Assembly (NCBI GenBank): GCA_963726085.1
Contig: CAVSAR010000001.1
Location: 62,001-126,000 of the forward strand
Origin: ZC4RG30 sp963726085
GTDB taxonomy: Bacteria > Pseudomonadota > Gammaproteobacteria > Steroidobacterales > Steroidobacteraceae
Reading direction: 5' to 3'
DNA: 64,000 nt
Shown here: in pieces, positions 39,461 to 47,876 of the stretch
How positions within the stretch are numbered: position 1 is the first letter of the stretch
How the letters are laid out: each line of letters opens with the position of its first letter
Translations under genes and position numbers: made by a program
The notes under the pieces: generated by a model
Seen by the model: the letters and a program-made list of their open reading frames with translations, nothing else
What the model was told of the DNA's origin: nothing
Database searches by the model: none

Positions 39461-40600
39461 TCATGAACTGAGCGTGCGCCACACCCCAGTTGCGCCCTTG
39501 CCCTGGTTCTTGACCTCGTAGAGCGCGGCGTCTGCCCGCGCCAGCAACACTTCCGGGTCCCGGCCCTGCGCAGGTGCCAGGGAAAGTCCCACGCTGCAAC
39601 CGACTCGCGCACGCCGGCCATCCGGCAGGCTGTGCTCGCGGGAAATGGCTTCGATGACGTCCTGCGACACGGCGCGCGCCGCCAGTTCGTCTGCATCGGG
39701 CAGCAGCACCACGAATTCGTCCCCGCCGATGCGCGATACGAACGCGTCCGGCCCGATGGTGGCCCGGAGGCAGCCGGCCACACGGCGCAGGAATTCATCG
39801 CCCGTGGCATGCCCATGCGCATCGTTGATGGACTTGAATCCATCCAGGTCCAGGTAAAGCAGGGCGAACCCCACGGCGCGGGCGGCCGGGACCGAAACCG
39901 GGGGCAGCGCATCGCAGGCTGCCCGCAGGCGCGCGTCGAGGTCGATGCGGTTGGGCAAGCCAGTCAGGTGATCGGTCCGAGCCAAGCGCACGCTGACTTC
40001 CTCGCCAATGAGCGCCGCCAGCAGGTTTTCATGGTTCTGCACGGTGTAGGCGGCCACCGAGGTGACGACCGAGGCCACGCACAGGGCAGCCAGCACGCTT
40101 GCGCCACCCTGCAATGCCAGCGTGACCACGGGGGGCAACGCCGTCATGGCCATGGTGAATACCGCAGCGCGCGGCACCGCCGCCCAGCGTGTGGCCAGCC
40201 CGGCCACCATGCCCATGACAGCCGCAACGCTCATCGCCGTCAGGGCGCCATCTCCGGAGGCGATGCTCCCGGCGCAGCCAAAACCAAAGGTAATGAACAG
40301 CAGCGCGCTGGTGGTCATGATTCCCGCCAGGGGCACGTTGTAGCCCAGGCGTTGGCGCAGCGCGGGATAGAAGATCCGCCAGCTCACGATCAGCGCCGAG
40401 ATGCCCAGCCAGAACCAGGTCCACATCGTGGGCCGGATCAGCACGGTCGTCACGCAGATCAGCAGGATGGTGATGGAGGTGACCACCAGGGCCAGCGCCG
40501 ACTGCGGAATCGTGGCCAGCAGGCGCGCGCGCACGCTTTCGGGCTCGGCCGCGAGATTGCCAAGCACCAGCTTCAGCAGGGGACTGTGATCTTGCATCAT
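39461..40600 (-). CDS. Membrane-bound diguanylate cyclase (GGDEF)
   Basis: 379 residues. About six membrane helices fill residues 30-185 (for example ALALVVTSITILLICVTTVLI and SALLFITFGFGC). A GGDEF domain follows, with DHLTGLPNRIDLDARL, LDLDGFKSINDAHGHATGDEFLR and the active site GGDEF at about 292-296. It should make cyclic di-GMP. An RxxD-type product-inhibition site is not obvious. No EAL domain. It stands alone between the VOC gene and the second transporter. Confidence 0.92.
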   Translation of the reverse strand: MMQDHSPLLKLVLGNLAAEPESVRARLLATIPQSALALVVTSITILLICVTTVLIRPTMWTWFWLGISALIVSWRIFYPALRQRLGYNVPLAGIMTTSALLFITFGFGCAGSIASGDGALTAMSVAAVMGMVAGLATRWAAVPRAAVFTMAMTALPPVVTLALQGGASVLAALCVASVVTSVAAYTVQNHENLLAALIGEEVSVRLARTDHLTGLPNRIDLDARLRAACDALPPVSVPAARAVGFALLYLDLDGFKSINDAHGHATGDEFLRRVAGCLRATIGPDAFVSRIGGDEFVVLLPDADELAARAVSQDVIEAISREHSLPDGRRARVGCSVGLSLAPAQGRDPEVLLARADAALYEVKNQGKGATGVWRTLSS

Positions 40601-40718
40601 GCAGTGTTCGCGGACCGCTCCCTGTGATCCAGAAGACCCTATGTTATCCTCGACTGCAACGGGCTGACCACGCTTAAATTATGTGGCACCCACCTGACCG
40701 GGGGGAGTACCAAAGATC

Positions 40719-40868
40719 GTGACCATCGATCCACGCCAGACACTCGCCAGTTCGCGCAAGAGTGTCCTTCAGATTGCTGCTGGGGCGATCGCGATTGGAC
40801 TTAATGCATTGCAGGTTTTGACGTCGGTCAGTCTCGGCTCGCCCGGTAACGGCCCCAATTGGGCTTAG
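40719..40868 (+). CDS. Candidate 49-residue membrane peptide
   Basis: A GTG-started frame with a GGGGGGAG ribosome-like site 12 bases upstream encodes 49 residues: a polar N-terminus (TIDPRQTLASSRKSV) and one hydrophobic stretch (LQIAAGAIAIGLNALQVLTSV). Its TAG is 15 bases before the next transporter start. It could be a leader peptide or a small partner of the carrier. Support is only the frame, the ribosome site and the position. Confidence 0.35.
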   Translation: MTIDPRQTLASSRKSVLQIAAGAIAIGLNALQVLTSVSLGSPGNGPNWA

Positions 40869-40883
40869 TAAGGATAACAAGTC

Positions 40884-42254
40884 ATGGCAAGAAGTACCGG
40901 GGGAACCAACCCGATCGCGGTGATCGACCAGAACCTGATGAGCCTTTGGCAGTGGGTCGTGGTCGGGGTGATGGTCCTGCTCAACGCGCTCGACGGCTTC
41001 GACGTGCTGTCCAGCGCCTTCTCGGCTCCCGGCATCTCCAAGGAATGGGGCATCCCGCGCTCCGAGCTGGGGATTGTCCTGTCGGCCGAACTCATCGGCA
41101 TGGGCTTCGGTTCGGTACTGCTGGGCAGCCTGGCCGACAAGATCGGGCGCAAGCCTTCGATGCTGCTGTGCCTGGGGATCATGGCGGTGGGCATGTATCT
41201 GGCGCACTCCGCGGTTGGCGTGTGGCCATTGACCTACTTTCGCCTGTTCACCGGTTTGGGTATCGGCGGCATGCTGGCCGCCACCAATGCGGTGGTCGCT
41301 GAGTCCACGAGCAGTGCTTCGCGCAGCCTCGCCATGGCGCTGTATGTGATCGGCTATCCGCTCGGCGGCGTGATCGGCGGCTACGCTGCCCAGAGCTGGC
41401 TGCTGGTGGACTACAACTGGCGCGCCGTGTTCATGTTCGGCGCCGTCGTGACCGCGGTGATGATCCCACTGGTGCTGCTGCTGGTGCCGGAAACACCGGC
41501 CTTCTATGCCGCTACGCGCAAGTCCGATGCCCTTGAGCGGATCAACCGCTCGCTGCGCAAGTTGCGGCAGCCGGTCATCGAGGCGTTGCCGCCAGTCAAG
41601 GCGGAAGGCTCCAAGCCCAAGGTCTCGGACATCCTGTCAAAGCCGGGGTTGCGCACGGTCACCTGGCTGCTGGCCCTGGGCTACATGGTCCACACGTTCA
41701 CGTTCTATTTCGTGCTCAAGTTTGCCGTGCAGATCGTGTCGGATGCCGGTTTCACCCAACCGCAGGCGGCCAGCACGCTGACCTGGGCCAACATTGGCGG
41801 CGCCATTGGCGGTTTCCTGTTTGGCTTCTTGCTCAAGAAGTGGGACATCAAGGGCCCGACCATTGGCGCAATGCTGCTCGGGGTGTGTGCGGTGGTCTAT
41901 TTCGGGCTGGGACATGACACGCTCAACGCGTGGCGGCTGGCGACCTTCCTGCAGATGTTCTTCCTCAATGCCGCCATCGTGGGTTACTACGCCGCCTTTG
42001 CCCGCGGCTTCCCGGCCTATGCCCGTGCCACCGGCACGGGCTTTGCGCTGGGTATTGGCCGCGCTGGCGCAGCGGGCTCCCCGATCGTCGCGGGCTACCT
42101 GTTTACGGCGCTGGGCAACCACCAGCTGCTGCCGGTGGCCATCGTCATGACTGCCGGGTCCCTGATCGGCGTGGTGTTGTTGTTGCTGCTGCCGCTGCGC
42201 GATGCCGACCGCGACCAGGACCAGACCTTGCACGTGAACGCCGCCACACCATGA
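40884..42254 (+). CDS. MFS transporter, AAHS type (second copy)
   Basis: 456 residues, about 12 helices. The first helix contains NALDGFDVLSSAFSAPGI (AAHS-type acidic motif), and the MFS loop is GSLADKIGRKPSMLLCLG. LDKWDIKGPTIG-like KKWDIKGPTIGAMLL marks the second half. AAHS carriers bring in aromatic or other organic acids with protons. AAGGA ribosome site before ATG 40884. It heads a plus-strand unit with a RidA gene (ATGA overlap), a periplasmic SnoaL-like protein and a diheme cytochrome. Confidence 0.9.
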   Translation: MARSTGGTNPIAVIDQNLMSLWQWVVVGVMVLLNALDGFDVLSSAFSAPGISKEWGIPRSELGIVLSAELIGMGFGSVLLGSLADKIGRKPSMLLCLGIMAVGMYLAHSAVGVWPLTYFRLFTGLGIGGMLAATNAVVAESTSSASRSLAMALYVIGYPLGGVIGGYAAQSWLLVDYNWRAVFMFGAVVTAVMIPLVLLLVPETPAFYAATRKSDALERINRSLRKLRQPVIEALPPVKAEGSKPKVSDILSKPGLRTVTWLLALGYMVHTFTFYFVLKFAVQIVSDAGFTQPQAASTLTWANIGGAIGGFLFGFLLKKWDIKGPTIGAMLLGVCAVVYFGLGHDTLNAWRLATFLQMFFLNAAIVGYYAAFARGFPAYARATGTGFALGIGRAGAAGSPIVAGYLFTALGNHQLLPVAIVMTAGSLIGVVLLLLLPLRDADRDQDQTLHVNAATP

Positions 42255-42598
42255 GCATCAGGAGAATCGAGCCCGGCGCGCGCATGTCGCAGGCCGTGGT
42301 GGCCAATGGATTTGTCTTCCTCGCCGGGCAAGTTGCGCCTGACCCCAAGGCCGATGTTGAAGGCCAGACGCGCCAGGTACTGGGCGAGATCGATCGCCTG
42401 CTGGCCGAGGCCGGGACCGGCAAGGAGCGCATCCTCAGCGCCACGATCTACCTTGCGGACGTGTCGACCTTCGGTCAGATGAACCGCGCTTGGGAGGCCT
42501 GGGTATCACCCACCGGCAAGCCGGCCCGTGCCACGGTGCAAGCTAAGCTGGTGGCTCCGGAGTATCTGGTCGAGATTCAGGTTGTGGCGCTGGCCTGA
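42251..42598 (+). CDS. RidA/YjgF family enamine-imine deaminase-like protein
   Basis: 115 residues. VVANGFVFLAGQVAPDPKADVEGQTRQVLGEIDRLL and the C-terminal arginine motif PARATVQAKLVAPEYLVEIQVVAL fit the Rid family, in which that Arg is needed for deaminase activity. RidA removes reactive enamines or imines from PLP enzymes; other Rid clades serve catabolic pathways. The ATG overlaps the transporter stop, so the two are cotranslated. Confidence 0.9.
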   Translation: MSIRRIEPGARMSQAVVANGFVFLAGQVAPDPKADVEGQTRQVLGEIDRLLAEAGTGKERILSATIYLADVSTFGQMNRAWEAWVSPTGKPARATVQAKLVAPEYLVEIQVVALA

Positions 42599-42633
42599 AG
42601 CCTGCGCCCGGCCGCAACGCCAAAGGGGGAGCC

Positions 42634-43584
42634 ATGCGCGTAGTCACCCGTCTTGTCATTGCACTGGGCTTGGTTGCAACGGCGGCCGGCCAGCCCAGCC
42701 GTGCCGCCAACTGTGACAAGGCTTGTCTGGAGGGCATCGCCGCCAAGTACCTTCTGGCCTGGCGCATGCATGACGCTTCGCAGGCACCCATTTCCAGCAA
42801 GGTGCGGTTCGTCGAGAACAACGTGGAAATGACGTTCCCCGACGGCACCTGGGACACCATCAGCCGGGAAGTAGGCACACCGATGGTGCTGTCGGACCCG
42901 GTGACCGGGCAGGTGGGCATCTACACCACCTTCCTGCAGAACCCCGAGCCCACTTTTGCCGCCGTGCGCCTCAAGGTTGCCGGTGGAAAAATTACTGAGA
43001 TCGAGCACGTCCTGTCGACGCGCCGCAACCTCAGTGCGCCGCCGACGCCTATCGGCGATGTCTGGAACAACCCGCGGGACCCGGATTTCCCCAAAGTGGT
43101 GTCCGCTGAACAACGTGCCACGCGCGAGCGGCTCAAGGCACATGCAGACGGCTACTTTTCTACCCTGCAGTTCAACAATGGCGAGATTCGTGGTACGCGT
43201 TTCACCCCGGATGCCACGCGCAACGAAAACGGCATGCAATTCAAGGAAATCGAAAAGGGCTTCAAGAGTGGTCGCTACGGGTTCAACAACCGGGTGCGCG
43301 ACCGCGACTGTTTCCTGGTCGACGAGGAACGCAGCGCCGTGATGTGCCGGGGCTTCATCGACCACAAGGGAGTGCTCGACATGGTTCCGCTCACTGACGG
43401 TACCGCGGCGCGTTCGGTGTACCGCGAGCCCCAGACCTGGGCGTTCCTTGAGGCCTTCAAGGTCAAGAACGACCAGATCACCGCGGTGGAATCGACGTTC
43501 ACGGGTGCACCGTATTTCATCCGCTCGCCTTACACCAAGCACCAGGATCCGGTGTACGACGCGATTCCCAAGGCCGGAAAATAG
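42634..43584 (+). CDS. Secreted SnoaL-like protein (DUF8021 type)
   Basis: 316 residues with a signal peptide (RLVIALGLVATAAGQPSRA). The mature start NCDKACLEGIAAKYLLAWRMHD and VRFVENNVEMTFPDG match a SnoaL/NTF2-like family I remember as DUF8021, usually periplasmic and found in catabolic clusters. Two half-repeats are suggested (GIAAKYL and RLKAHADGYFSTLQ). Function is unknown. Strong ribosome site (GGGGGAG) before ATG 42634. It lies between the RidA and cytochrome genes. Confidence 0.7.
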   Translation: MRVVTRLVIALGLVATAAGQPSRAANCDKACLEGIAAKYLLAWRMHDASQAPISSKVRFVENNVEMTFPDGTWDTISREVGTPMVLSDPVTGQVGIYTTFLQNPEPTFAAVRLKVAGGKITEIEHVLSTRRNLSAPPTPIGDVWNNPRDPDFPKVVSAEQRATRERLKAHADGYFSTLQFNNGEIRGTRFTPDATRNENGMQFKEIEKGFKSGRYGFNNRVRDRDCFLVDEERSAVMCRGFIDHKGVLDMVPLTDGTAARSVYREPQTWAFLEAFKVKNDQITAVESTFTGAPYFIRSPYTKHQDPVYDAIPKAGK

Positions 43585-43637
43585 CCGGGCCGGTGCAGGG
43601 CTGGAACTCCGCGCCATCGGCGCGGTCATTGGGTCAG

Positions 43638-44972
43638 ATGTCCAGCCTGCGTGCCCTGCTGACTGCGCTGTGCCTGTCGCCACTGTCGGTTAACGCCGCG
43701 GCGCCGGGGTTCACTGCGCTGCCCGCGCAGCCGGTTGCCAGCAAACCCTACCTGAACATGCCGGATACGGCGCTGGGCCAGATGCCGTCCAGGCTTTCGC
43801 AAACCGGGGCATTTCAGGACCTGCGCGCCCTGCAACCCGCGGCGGCGGCGATTCCCTACGATCTGGTTGAGCCGTTCTGGTCTGACGGCGCGGTCAAGCA
43901 GCGCCTGGCGTTCGTCGCGGGCAAGGTGGGGTTTTCGCCCACGGGAGAATGGACGTTTCCACCGGGGACGGTGTTCGTGAAAACGTTCAGCCTGCCAAAC
44001 GATGAGAGCAATCCGCAGCGTACGCGCCGACTCGAAACGCGGCTGCTGGTGGTGGATCGCACGGGGGGCGTCTACGGCGTCGTCTATCGTTGGCGCAAGG
44101 ATTTATCCGACGCCGACCTGCTGGACACGTCGGGCGTGAAGTCGGTGGCGATTCGCACCTCAACGGGCCAACGCCACCACCAGATCTGGTATTTTCCCAG
44201 CCGCGAGGACTGCCTGACCTGCCACACGGCCAGGGCGGGCGGTGTGCTGGGCGTGAAAACGCGCCAGCTGAACCGCGACGTCCTGAGTGCCGACGGAACC
44301 GCGGAGAACCAGCTGCTGGCCTGGAGCCGCCTCGGGTTGTTGTCCGAGGAATTCGACGCCTCGCTGGTCCACAGCTACCCGACACTGACGCGCAGCGACG
44401 ATGCGTCGCGCAGTCTCGAGGAGCGTGCGCGCTCGTACCTGGACGCCAATTGCTCACAGTGCCATCGGCCTGGCGGCACTGTGGCCAACTTCGATGCGCG
44501 ATACAACACGCCGCTTGAAAAGCAGTCGCTGGTCGACGGCGTGGTGTTGATCGACGAGGGGATCGATCGCGCACGCGTCATTGCGCCCCATGATCCCTGG
44601 CGCTCCATTGCGTTGGCCCGTATTGATACCAACAGCGACATCCGCATGCCGCCCCTGGCGCGGCTCAGCGTCGACCACAAGGGCGCGGCACTGATTCGCG
44701 ACTGGATTGACAGCATGCCCGGGCGCCCGGTTCTGGCCCCGCCAGTCATGTCGCCAGCAGGTGGCCACTTTCGCGATGGGGTTACCGTCACGATTGCCGC
44801 GGAGCAGGGCGCCCAAGTGCACTACACGCTCGACGGCTCGGCGCCGGGAGCGCAGGACCCCGTCTACGAGAGTCCCATCAAGGTTACCGGCCCCACCGTC
44901 GTGCGGGCACGCGCCTTTCGCGACGGCTATACGCGCAGCATTGCCGTGCAGCAGACCTTCACCTTCGATTGA
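43638..44972 (+). CDS. Periplasmic diheme cytochrome c (SO2930-like) with C-terminal chitobiase-type domain
   Basis: 444 residues, signal peptide first (LRALLTALCLSPLSVNAAA). The core PYDLVEPFWSDGAVKQRLAFV and WTFPPGTVFVKTF fits the SO2930/HNE_0200 family. Two heme sites are present, CLTCH and CSQCH, both in typical surroundings (REDCLTCHTARAGGVLG; YLDANCSQCHRPGGT). After residue ~370 a CHB_HEX_C-type fold follows (QVHYTLDGSAPGAQDPVYESP), normally a small beta-sandwich next to glycosidases. It probably passes electrons from a periplasmic oxidation. ATG 43638 chosen as the first before the signal peptide. Confidence 0.82.
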   Translation: MSSLRALLTALCLSPLSVNAAAPGFTALPAQPVASKPYLNMPDTALGQMPSRLSQTGAFQDLRALQPAAAAIPYDLVEPFWSDGAVKQRLAFVAGKVGFSPTGEWTFPPGTVFVKTFSLPNDESNPQRTRRLETRLLVVDRTGGVYGVVYRWRKDLSDADLLDTSGVKSVAIRTSTGQRHHQIWYFPSREDCLTCHTARAGGVLGVKTRQLNRDVLSADGTAENQLLAWSRLGLLSEEFDASLVHSYPTLTRSDDASRSLEERARSYLDANCSQCHRPGGTVANFDARYNTPLEKQSLVDGVVLIDEGIDRARVIAPHDPWRSIALARIDTNSDIRMPPLARLSVDHKGAALIRDWIDSMPGRPVLAPPVMSPAGGHFRDGVTVTIAAEQGAQVHYTLDGSAPGAQDPVYESPIKVTGPTVVRARAFRDGYTRSIAVQQTFTFD

Positions 44973-44977
44973 CCGGG

Positions 44978-46072
44978 TCAGTGCGGCGTGGCCACCACGG
45001 CGACGCCCCAGGGACTGCTGCCTGCCTTGACCCGCGCGACCTCCTTGCGGCTGGACAGATCCACTATCGACACGTCGTTGGAGGGTCCATTGGCGGCGAA
45101 CAGGAAACGGCCGTCTGGCGAGAGGGCGATACCCCAGGGTCGCGCCCCAACCTTGATCGTATCCAGCACCTCGTAAGTTTTGCCATCCAGAACGGCAACC
45201 ATGCCACCGCGACCAGTGCTTACGTAGATGCGGCTGCCATCGGCAGCCAAACGCACCCGCATTGGTCGCGATCCGGCGGGCAAGGCGATGGTCTTGACGA
45301 CCCTGGGCTGGGTCGCATCAACGACGCTGAGTTGTCCGGTGGATTCCGAGGGAATAAAGGCTTGCTTGCCGTCCGGCGAAAAGTCGACGCTGCGCGGCCT
45401 GGCCCCCACCTTGAAGTGCGACGTGACCTGGAATCGGGTGGTATCGATGACAAAAATGTCGCCGCCGGTCTCACAGGTCACGTAGACGCTCTTGCCGTCC
45501 GGCGAAGTCGTCACCCCTTCGGGTTCCTGGCTCAAGGGGATGATGTGTTCGACCTTGCCGCTGGCAATGTGGATGACGCTGGCGGTCTTCACGTCCTCAT
45601 TGGAGACATACAGCCGACTACCATCCTTGCTGAGGGCAAATTCCTCCGGATCGGAACCGGACTTGATCTTGCCCGTGATTCGATGGGTCGCGACGTCGAC
45701 CACGCCGATGCCGTCGGCAGATTTGTCGGCGTTGGGCGCATCGTCATCATCGTCTTGCCGCTTCTTGAAGATCGGATTGCCCTGGGCGTCAAGTTGCGGC
45801 GGATCTTCCGCCGGGGTTCCGCTGAGCGCGACATAGATCGTGCGGCCGTCCGGGCTGGCGTGGATGCCGCGCGGGCGCTTGCCAACTGGAATGTTCGCGA
45901 CCACCGAAAAAGTAGCGCCGTCAATGACGGTCACATCACCCGACCGCTCGTTCGAAACGAAAATCTGATATCCCCCGGCCGACTCGGCCCGACCCGCAAG
46001 GGGACAGGACAACATCCCGAGCATGCACAGAGAAAAAACGAAGCTGGCCTTGCGGGCCAGGGGATGATTCAT
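44978..46072 (-). CDS. Periplasmic YVTN/YncE-type beta-propeller protein
   Basis: 364 residues: signal peptide (FVFSLCMLGMLSCPLAGRA) and about seven repeats of the YVTN form, e.g. YQIFVSNERSGDVTVIDG, GIHASPDGRTIYVAL, GVTTSPDGKSVYVTC, GIALSPDGRFLFAAN. An acidic insert (QDDDDDAPNADKSADGIG) sits in the first third. Similar propellers accompany PQQ alcohol dehydrogenase clusters. GGAGAC ribosome site 4 bases before ATG 46072. It follows the response regulator by 22 bases in the same operon. Confidence 0.85.
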   Translation of the reverse strand: MNHPLARKASFVFSLCMLGMLSCPLAGRAESAGGYQIFVSNERSGDVTVIDGATFSVVANIPVGKRPRGIHASPDGRTIYVALSGTPAEDPPQLDAQGNPIFKKRQDDDDDAPNADKSADGIGVVDVATHRITGKIKSGSDPEEFALSKDGSRLYVSNEDVKTASVIHIASGKVEHIIPLSQEPEGVTTSPDGKSVYVTCETGGDIFVIDTTRFQVTSHFKVGARPRSVDFSPDGKQAFIPSESTGQLSVVDATQPRVVKTIALPAGSRPMRVRLAADGSRIYVSTGRGGMVAVLDGKTYEVLDTIKVGARPWGIALSPDGRFLFAANGPSNDVSIVDLSSRKEVARVKAGSSPWGVAVVATPH

Positions 46073-46094
46073 GCTTGTCTCCTGCCTGTCGACT

Positions 46095-46769
46095 TCAATC
46101 TGAATACCGTGCGGCATTGCGTGGATCCTGCAAGATCCTTTCACCCAGGCGCGCCAGTTGGACCGCGGATTCTGCGCCGAATTTCTGGCGAATGATGGAT
46201 TGATGGTTGGCCACGGTCTTGGGATTGAGGTTCATCCGCTCCGCAATGTCCTTGACCGACAGACCCTCTACCAGGAGTCGCAGGATTTCGAATTCGCGGG
46301 TGGACAGCTCGCCCAGGGGATCGTGCTTGGAGACCTGTTGGATGGCCAGTACTTGTGCAATATCGGGACTGAGGTATTTTCCACCTGCAGCCACCGCATG
46401 CACCGCCTCCACCAGCACGTTGGGCGCGCTGGCCTTGGTCACGTAGCCGCTGGCGCCGGCCCGCATGCTGCGATCGGCATAGATGGCCTCTTCGTACATG
46501 CTGAACATGAGGACGCGGGAGGTGGGCCGGCTTTGGCGCATGCGGCGCAGAGCTTCAATGCCGCTGATTCCCGGCAGCGCAATATCCATGACCACCACGT
46601 CGGGATTGAGCTGTTCCAGCTGCTGCAGCGCCGCTTCGGCGGTGTCGCTCTCACCGATGACGATGATCTGGCCGCCTTCCTCCAGCAGCCGCCGGTAGCC
46701 CTCGCGTACGACCGCATGGTCGTCAACCAAAAGCACCGTCAATTGTTCCTGGTGTCCGGAGGATGTCAT
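46095..46769 (-). CDS. NarL/FixJ-family response regulator
   Basis: 224 residues. The receiver domain has the acidic pair VDDH, phospho-acceptor Asp62 (VVMDIALPGISG) and the conserved Lys in GYVTKASAP. The C-terminal LuxR helix-turn-helix reads LSTREFEILRLLVEGLSVKDIAERMNLNPKTVANHQS. It overlaps the sensor kinase by 4 bases (ATGA), so the two form a pair. Likely targets are the divergent TonB-receptor promoter and the nearby oxidation genes. Confidence 0.95.
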   Translation of the reverse strand: MTSSGHQEQLTVLLVDDHAVVREGYRRLLEEGGQIIVIGESDTAEAALQQLEQLNPDVVVMDIALPGISGIEALRRMRQSRPTSRVLMFSMYEEAIYADRSMRAGASGYVTKASAPNVLVEAVHAVAAGGKYLSPDIAQVLAIQQVSKHDPLGELSTREFEILRLLVEGLSVKDIAERMNLNPKTVANHQSIIRQKFGAESAVQLARLGERILQDPRNAARYSD

Positions 46770-47731
46770 TGGCGGGCAGATGCCGGCAAGGTCACGGCAA
46801 TGCGAAAGCCACTCTGCGGGGCGGTGGCCACCGCAAACGTGCCGCCCAGCATTTGCACGCGCTCGCGCATGCTGTTGAGTCCGAATCCTGGGCGGTAGGG
46901 TTGGATGTCGGCGCCGCGGCCGTCATCACCTATCTCAACGGTGATCCGCCCTGCGGCGCCGTGATCGCCTTGCGCCTTGAGGCGCACTTCCACGTGGCGG
47001 GCGCCAGAATGCTTGGAAGCATTGGTCAGCCCTTCCTGCACCAGCCGATACAGCGTCAGGGTTGCAAGTTCCCCCAAGCCATCGAAATCTCCATCCAGGG
47101 ACAGCACTACGGTGGTGTCCGGCATGCGCTGCCGCCAGTGGGTCACGCATTGGTCGAGCGCCGCTTCCAAGCCCAGTTCATCGAGCCCGGCAGGACGAAG
47201 TCGCCGGACCATGTCGCTTACCACTGCGTGCATGTGATTGACGGCTTCCACAATCCTTGCTGCACCCGGCCGGGACGTGTTGCAGGTGCAGTCCGCGTTG
47301 CGCTGGATGGCCACGGCGTCGAGCTTGATCGCGTTGGTGTATTGCCCCAGCTCGTCGTGCAGTTCGCGCGCCAGGTGCTTCTGCGTGGACTCCTGCAGCC
47401 ATACATGCTGCTGTGTTAAGCGGCGGTTCTCAGCCAGTACCTGAGCCAGATCTGCCTCGGCGCGCCTGCGGGCGCGCAGCTCAGTGCGCGCCAGGGAATA
47501 TCTGCGAATCGAGAACCACACGAGACCCAGGGTCAGGGTGAGGGCGACCGTGGGCCATTCGTCCAGCTGGTAGCCCTCCCAGTGACGCGTGAAGGCATAA
47601 AGGCGCTCGTTGAGCTCGAAGTGGCCCGCGAGAAAGCCGATTACTGCAACCAGCCCAAGCACGACAAACGCGTCGCGGCGCGCCGATTGGCGCGCTGGCG
47701 GCTCTATCTGGTCGTCGACGGACAAAGACAT
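46766..47731 (-). CDS. NarX-type histidine kinase
   Basis: 322 residues. Two membrane helices (FVVLGLVAVIGFLAGHFEL and WPTVALTLTLGLVWFSI) enclose a short periplasmic loop. A coiled coil precedes the HisKA_3 dimer domain with phospho-His125 (HLARELHDELGQYTNAIKLD), and the HATPase has LYRLVQEGLTNASKHSGA, GDDGRGAD and GFGLNSMRERV. The small sensor part suggests signal detection in the membrane. ATG 47731 is preferred to a much longer frame running antisense through the TonB-receptor gene. Confidence 0.93.
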   Translation of the reverse strand: MSLSVDDQIEPPARQSARRDAFVVLGLVAVIGFLAGHFELNERLYAFTRHWEGYQLDEWPTVALTLTLGLVWFSIRRYSLARTELRARRRAEADLAQVLAENRRLTQQHVWLQESTQKHLARELHDELGQYTNAIKLDAVAIQRNADCTCNTSRPGAARIVEAVNHMHAVVSDMVRRLRPAGLDELGLEAALDQCVTHWRQRMPDTTVVLSLDGDFDGLGELATLTLYRLVQEGLTNASKHSGARHVEVRLKAQGDHGAAGRITVEIGDDGRGADIQPYRPGFGLNSMRERVQMLGGTFAVATAPQSGFRIAVTLPASARQ

Positions 47732-47876
47732 TGGTTGGGCTACCTTGGGAAGAATTCCCGAAAACCCCGGGAAGTCTTCTCTGGCCTTGCACTCCGGGGT
47801 CGGGAAGACTCCGCGTCCCGGCATATTAATCCAATGCAGATCTTGCGGAGAAAGCAAACTGAACCGACCGGCCGCA
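47732..47876. promoter_or_regulatory. Divergent promoter region with three phased GGGAAG elements
   Basis: 145 bases between the sensor kinase and the TonB receptor. GGGAAG occurs at 47747, 47769 and 47802, i.e. 22 and 33 bases apart (two and three helical turns). The first lies in the palindrome GGGAAGAATTCCC and the second in GAAGTCTTC. They look like sites for a dimeric regulator, plausibly the adjacent NarL-type protein. Confidence 0.5.
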
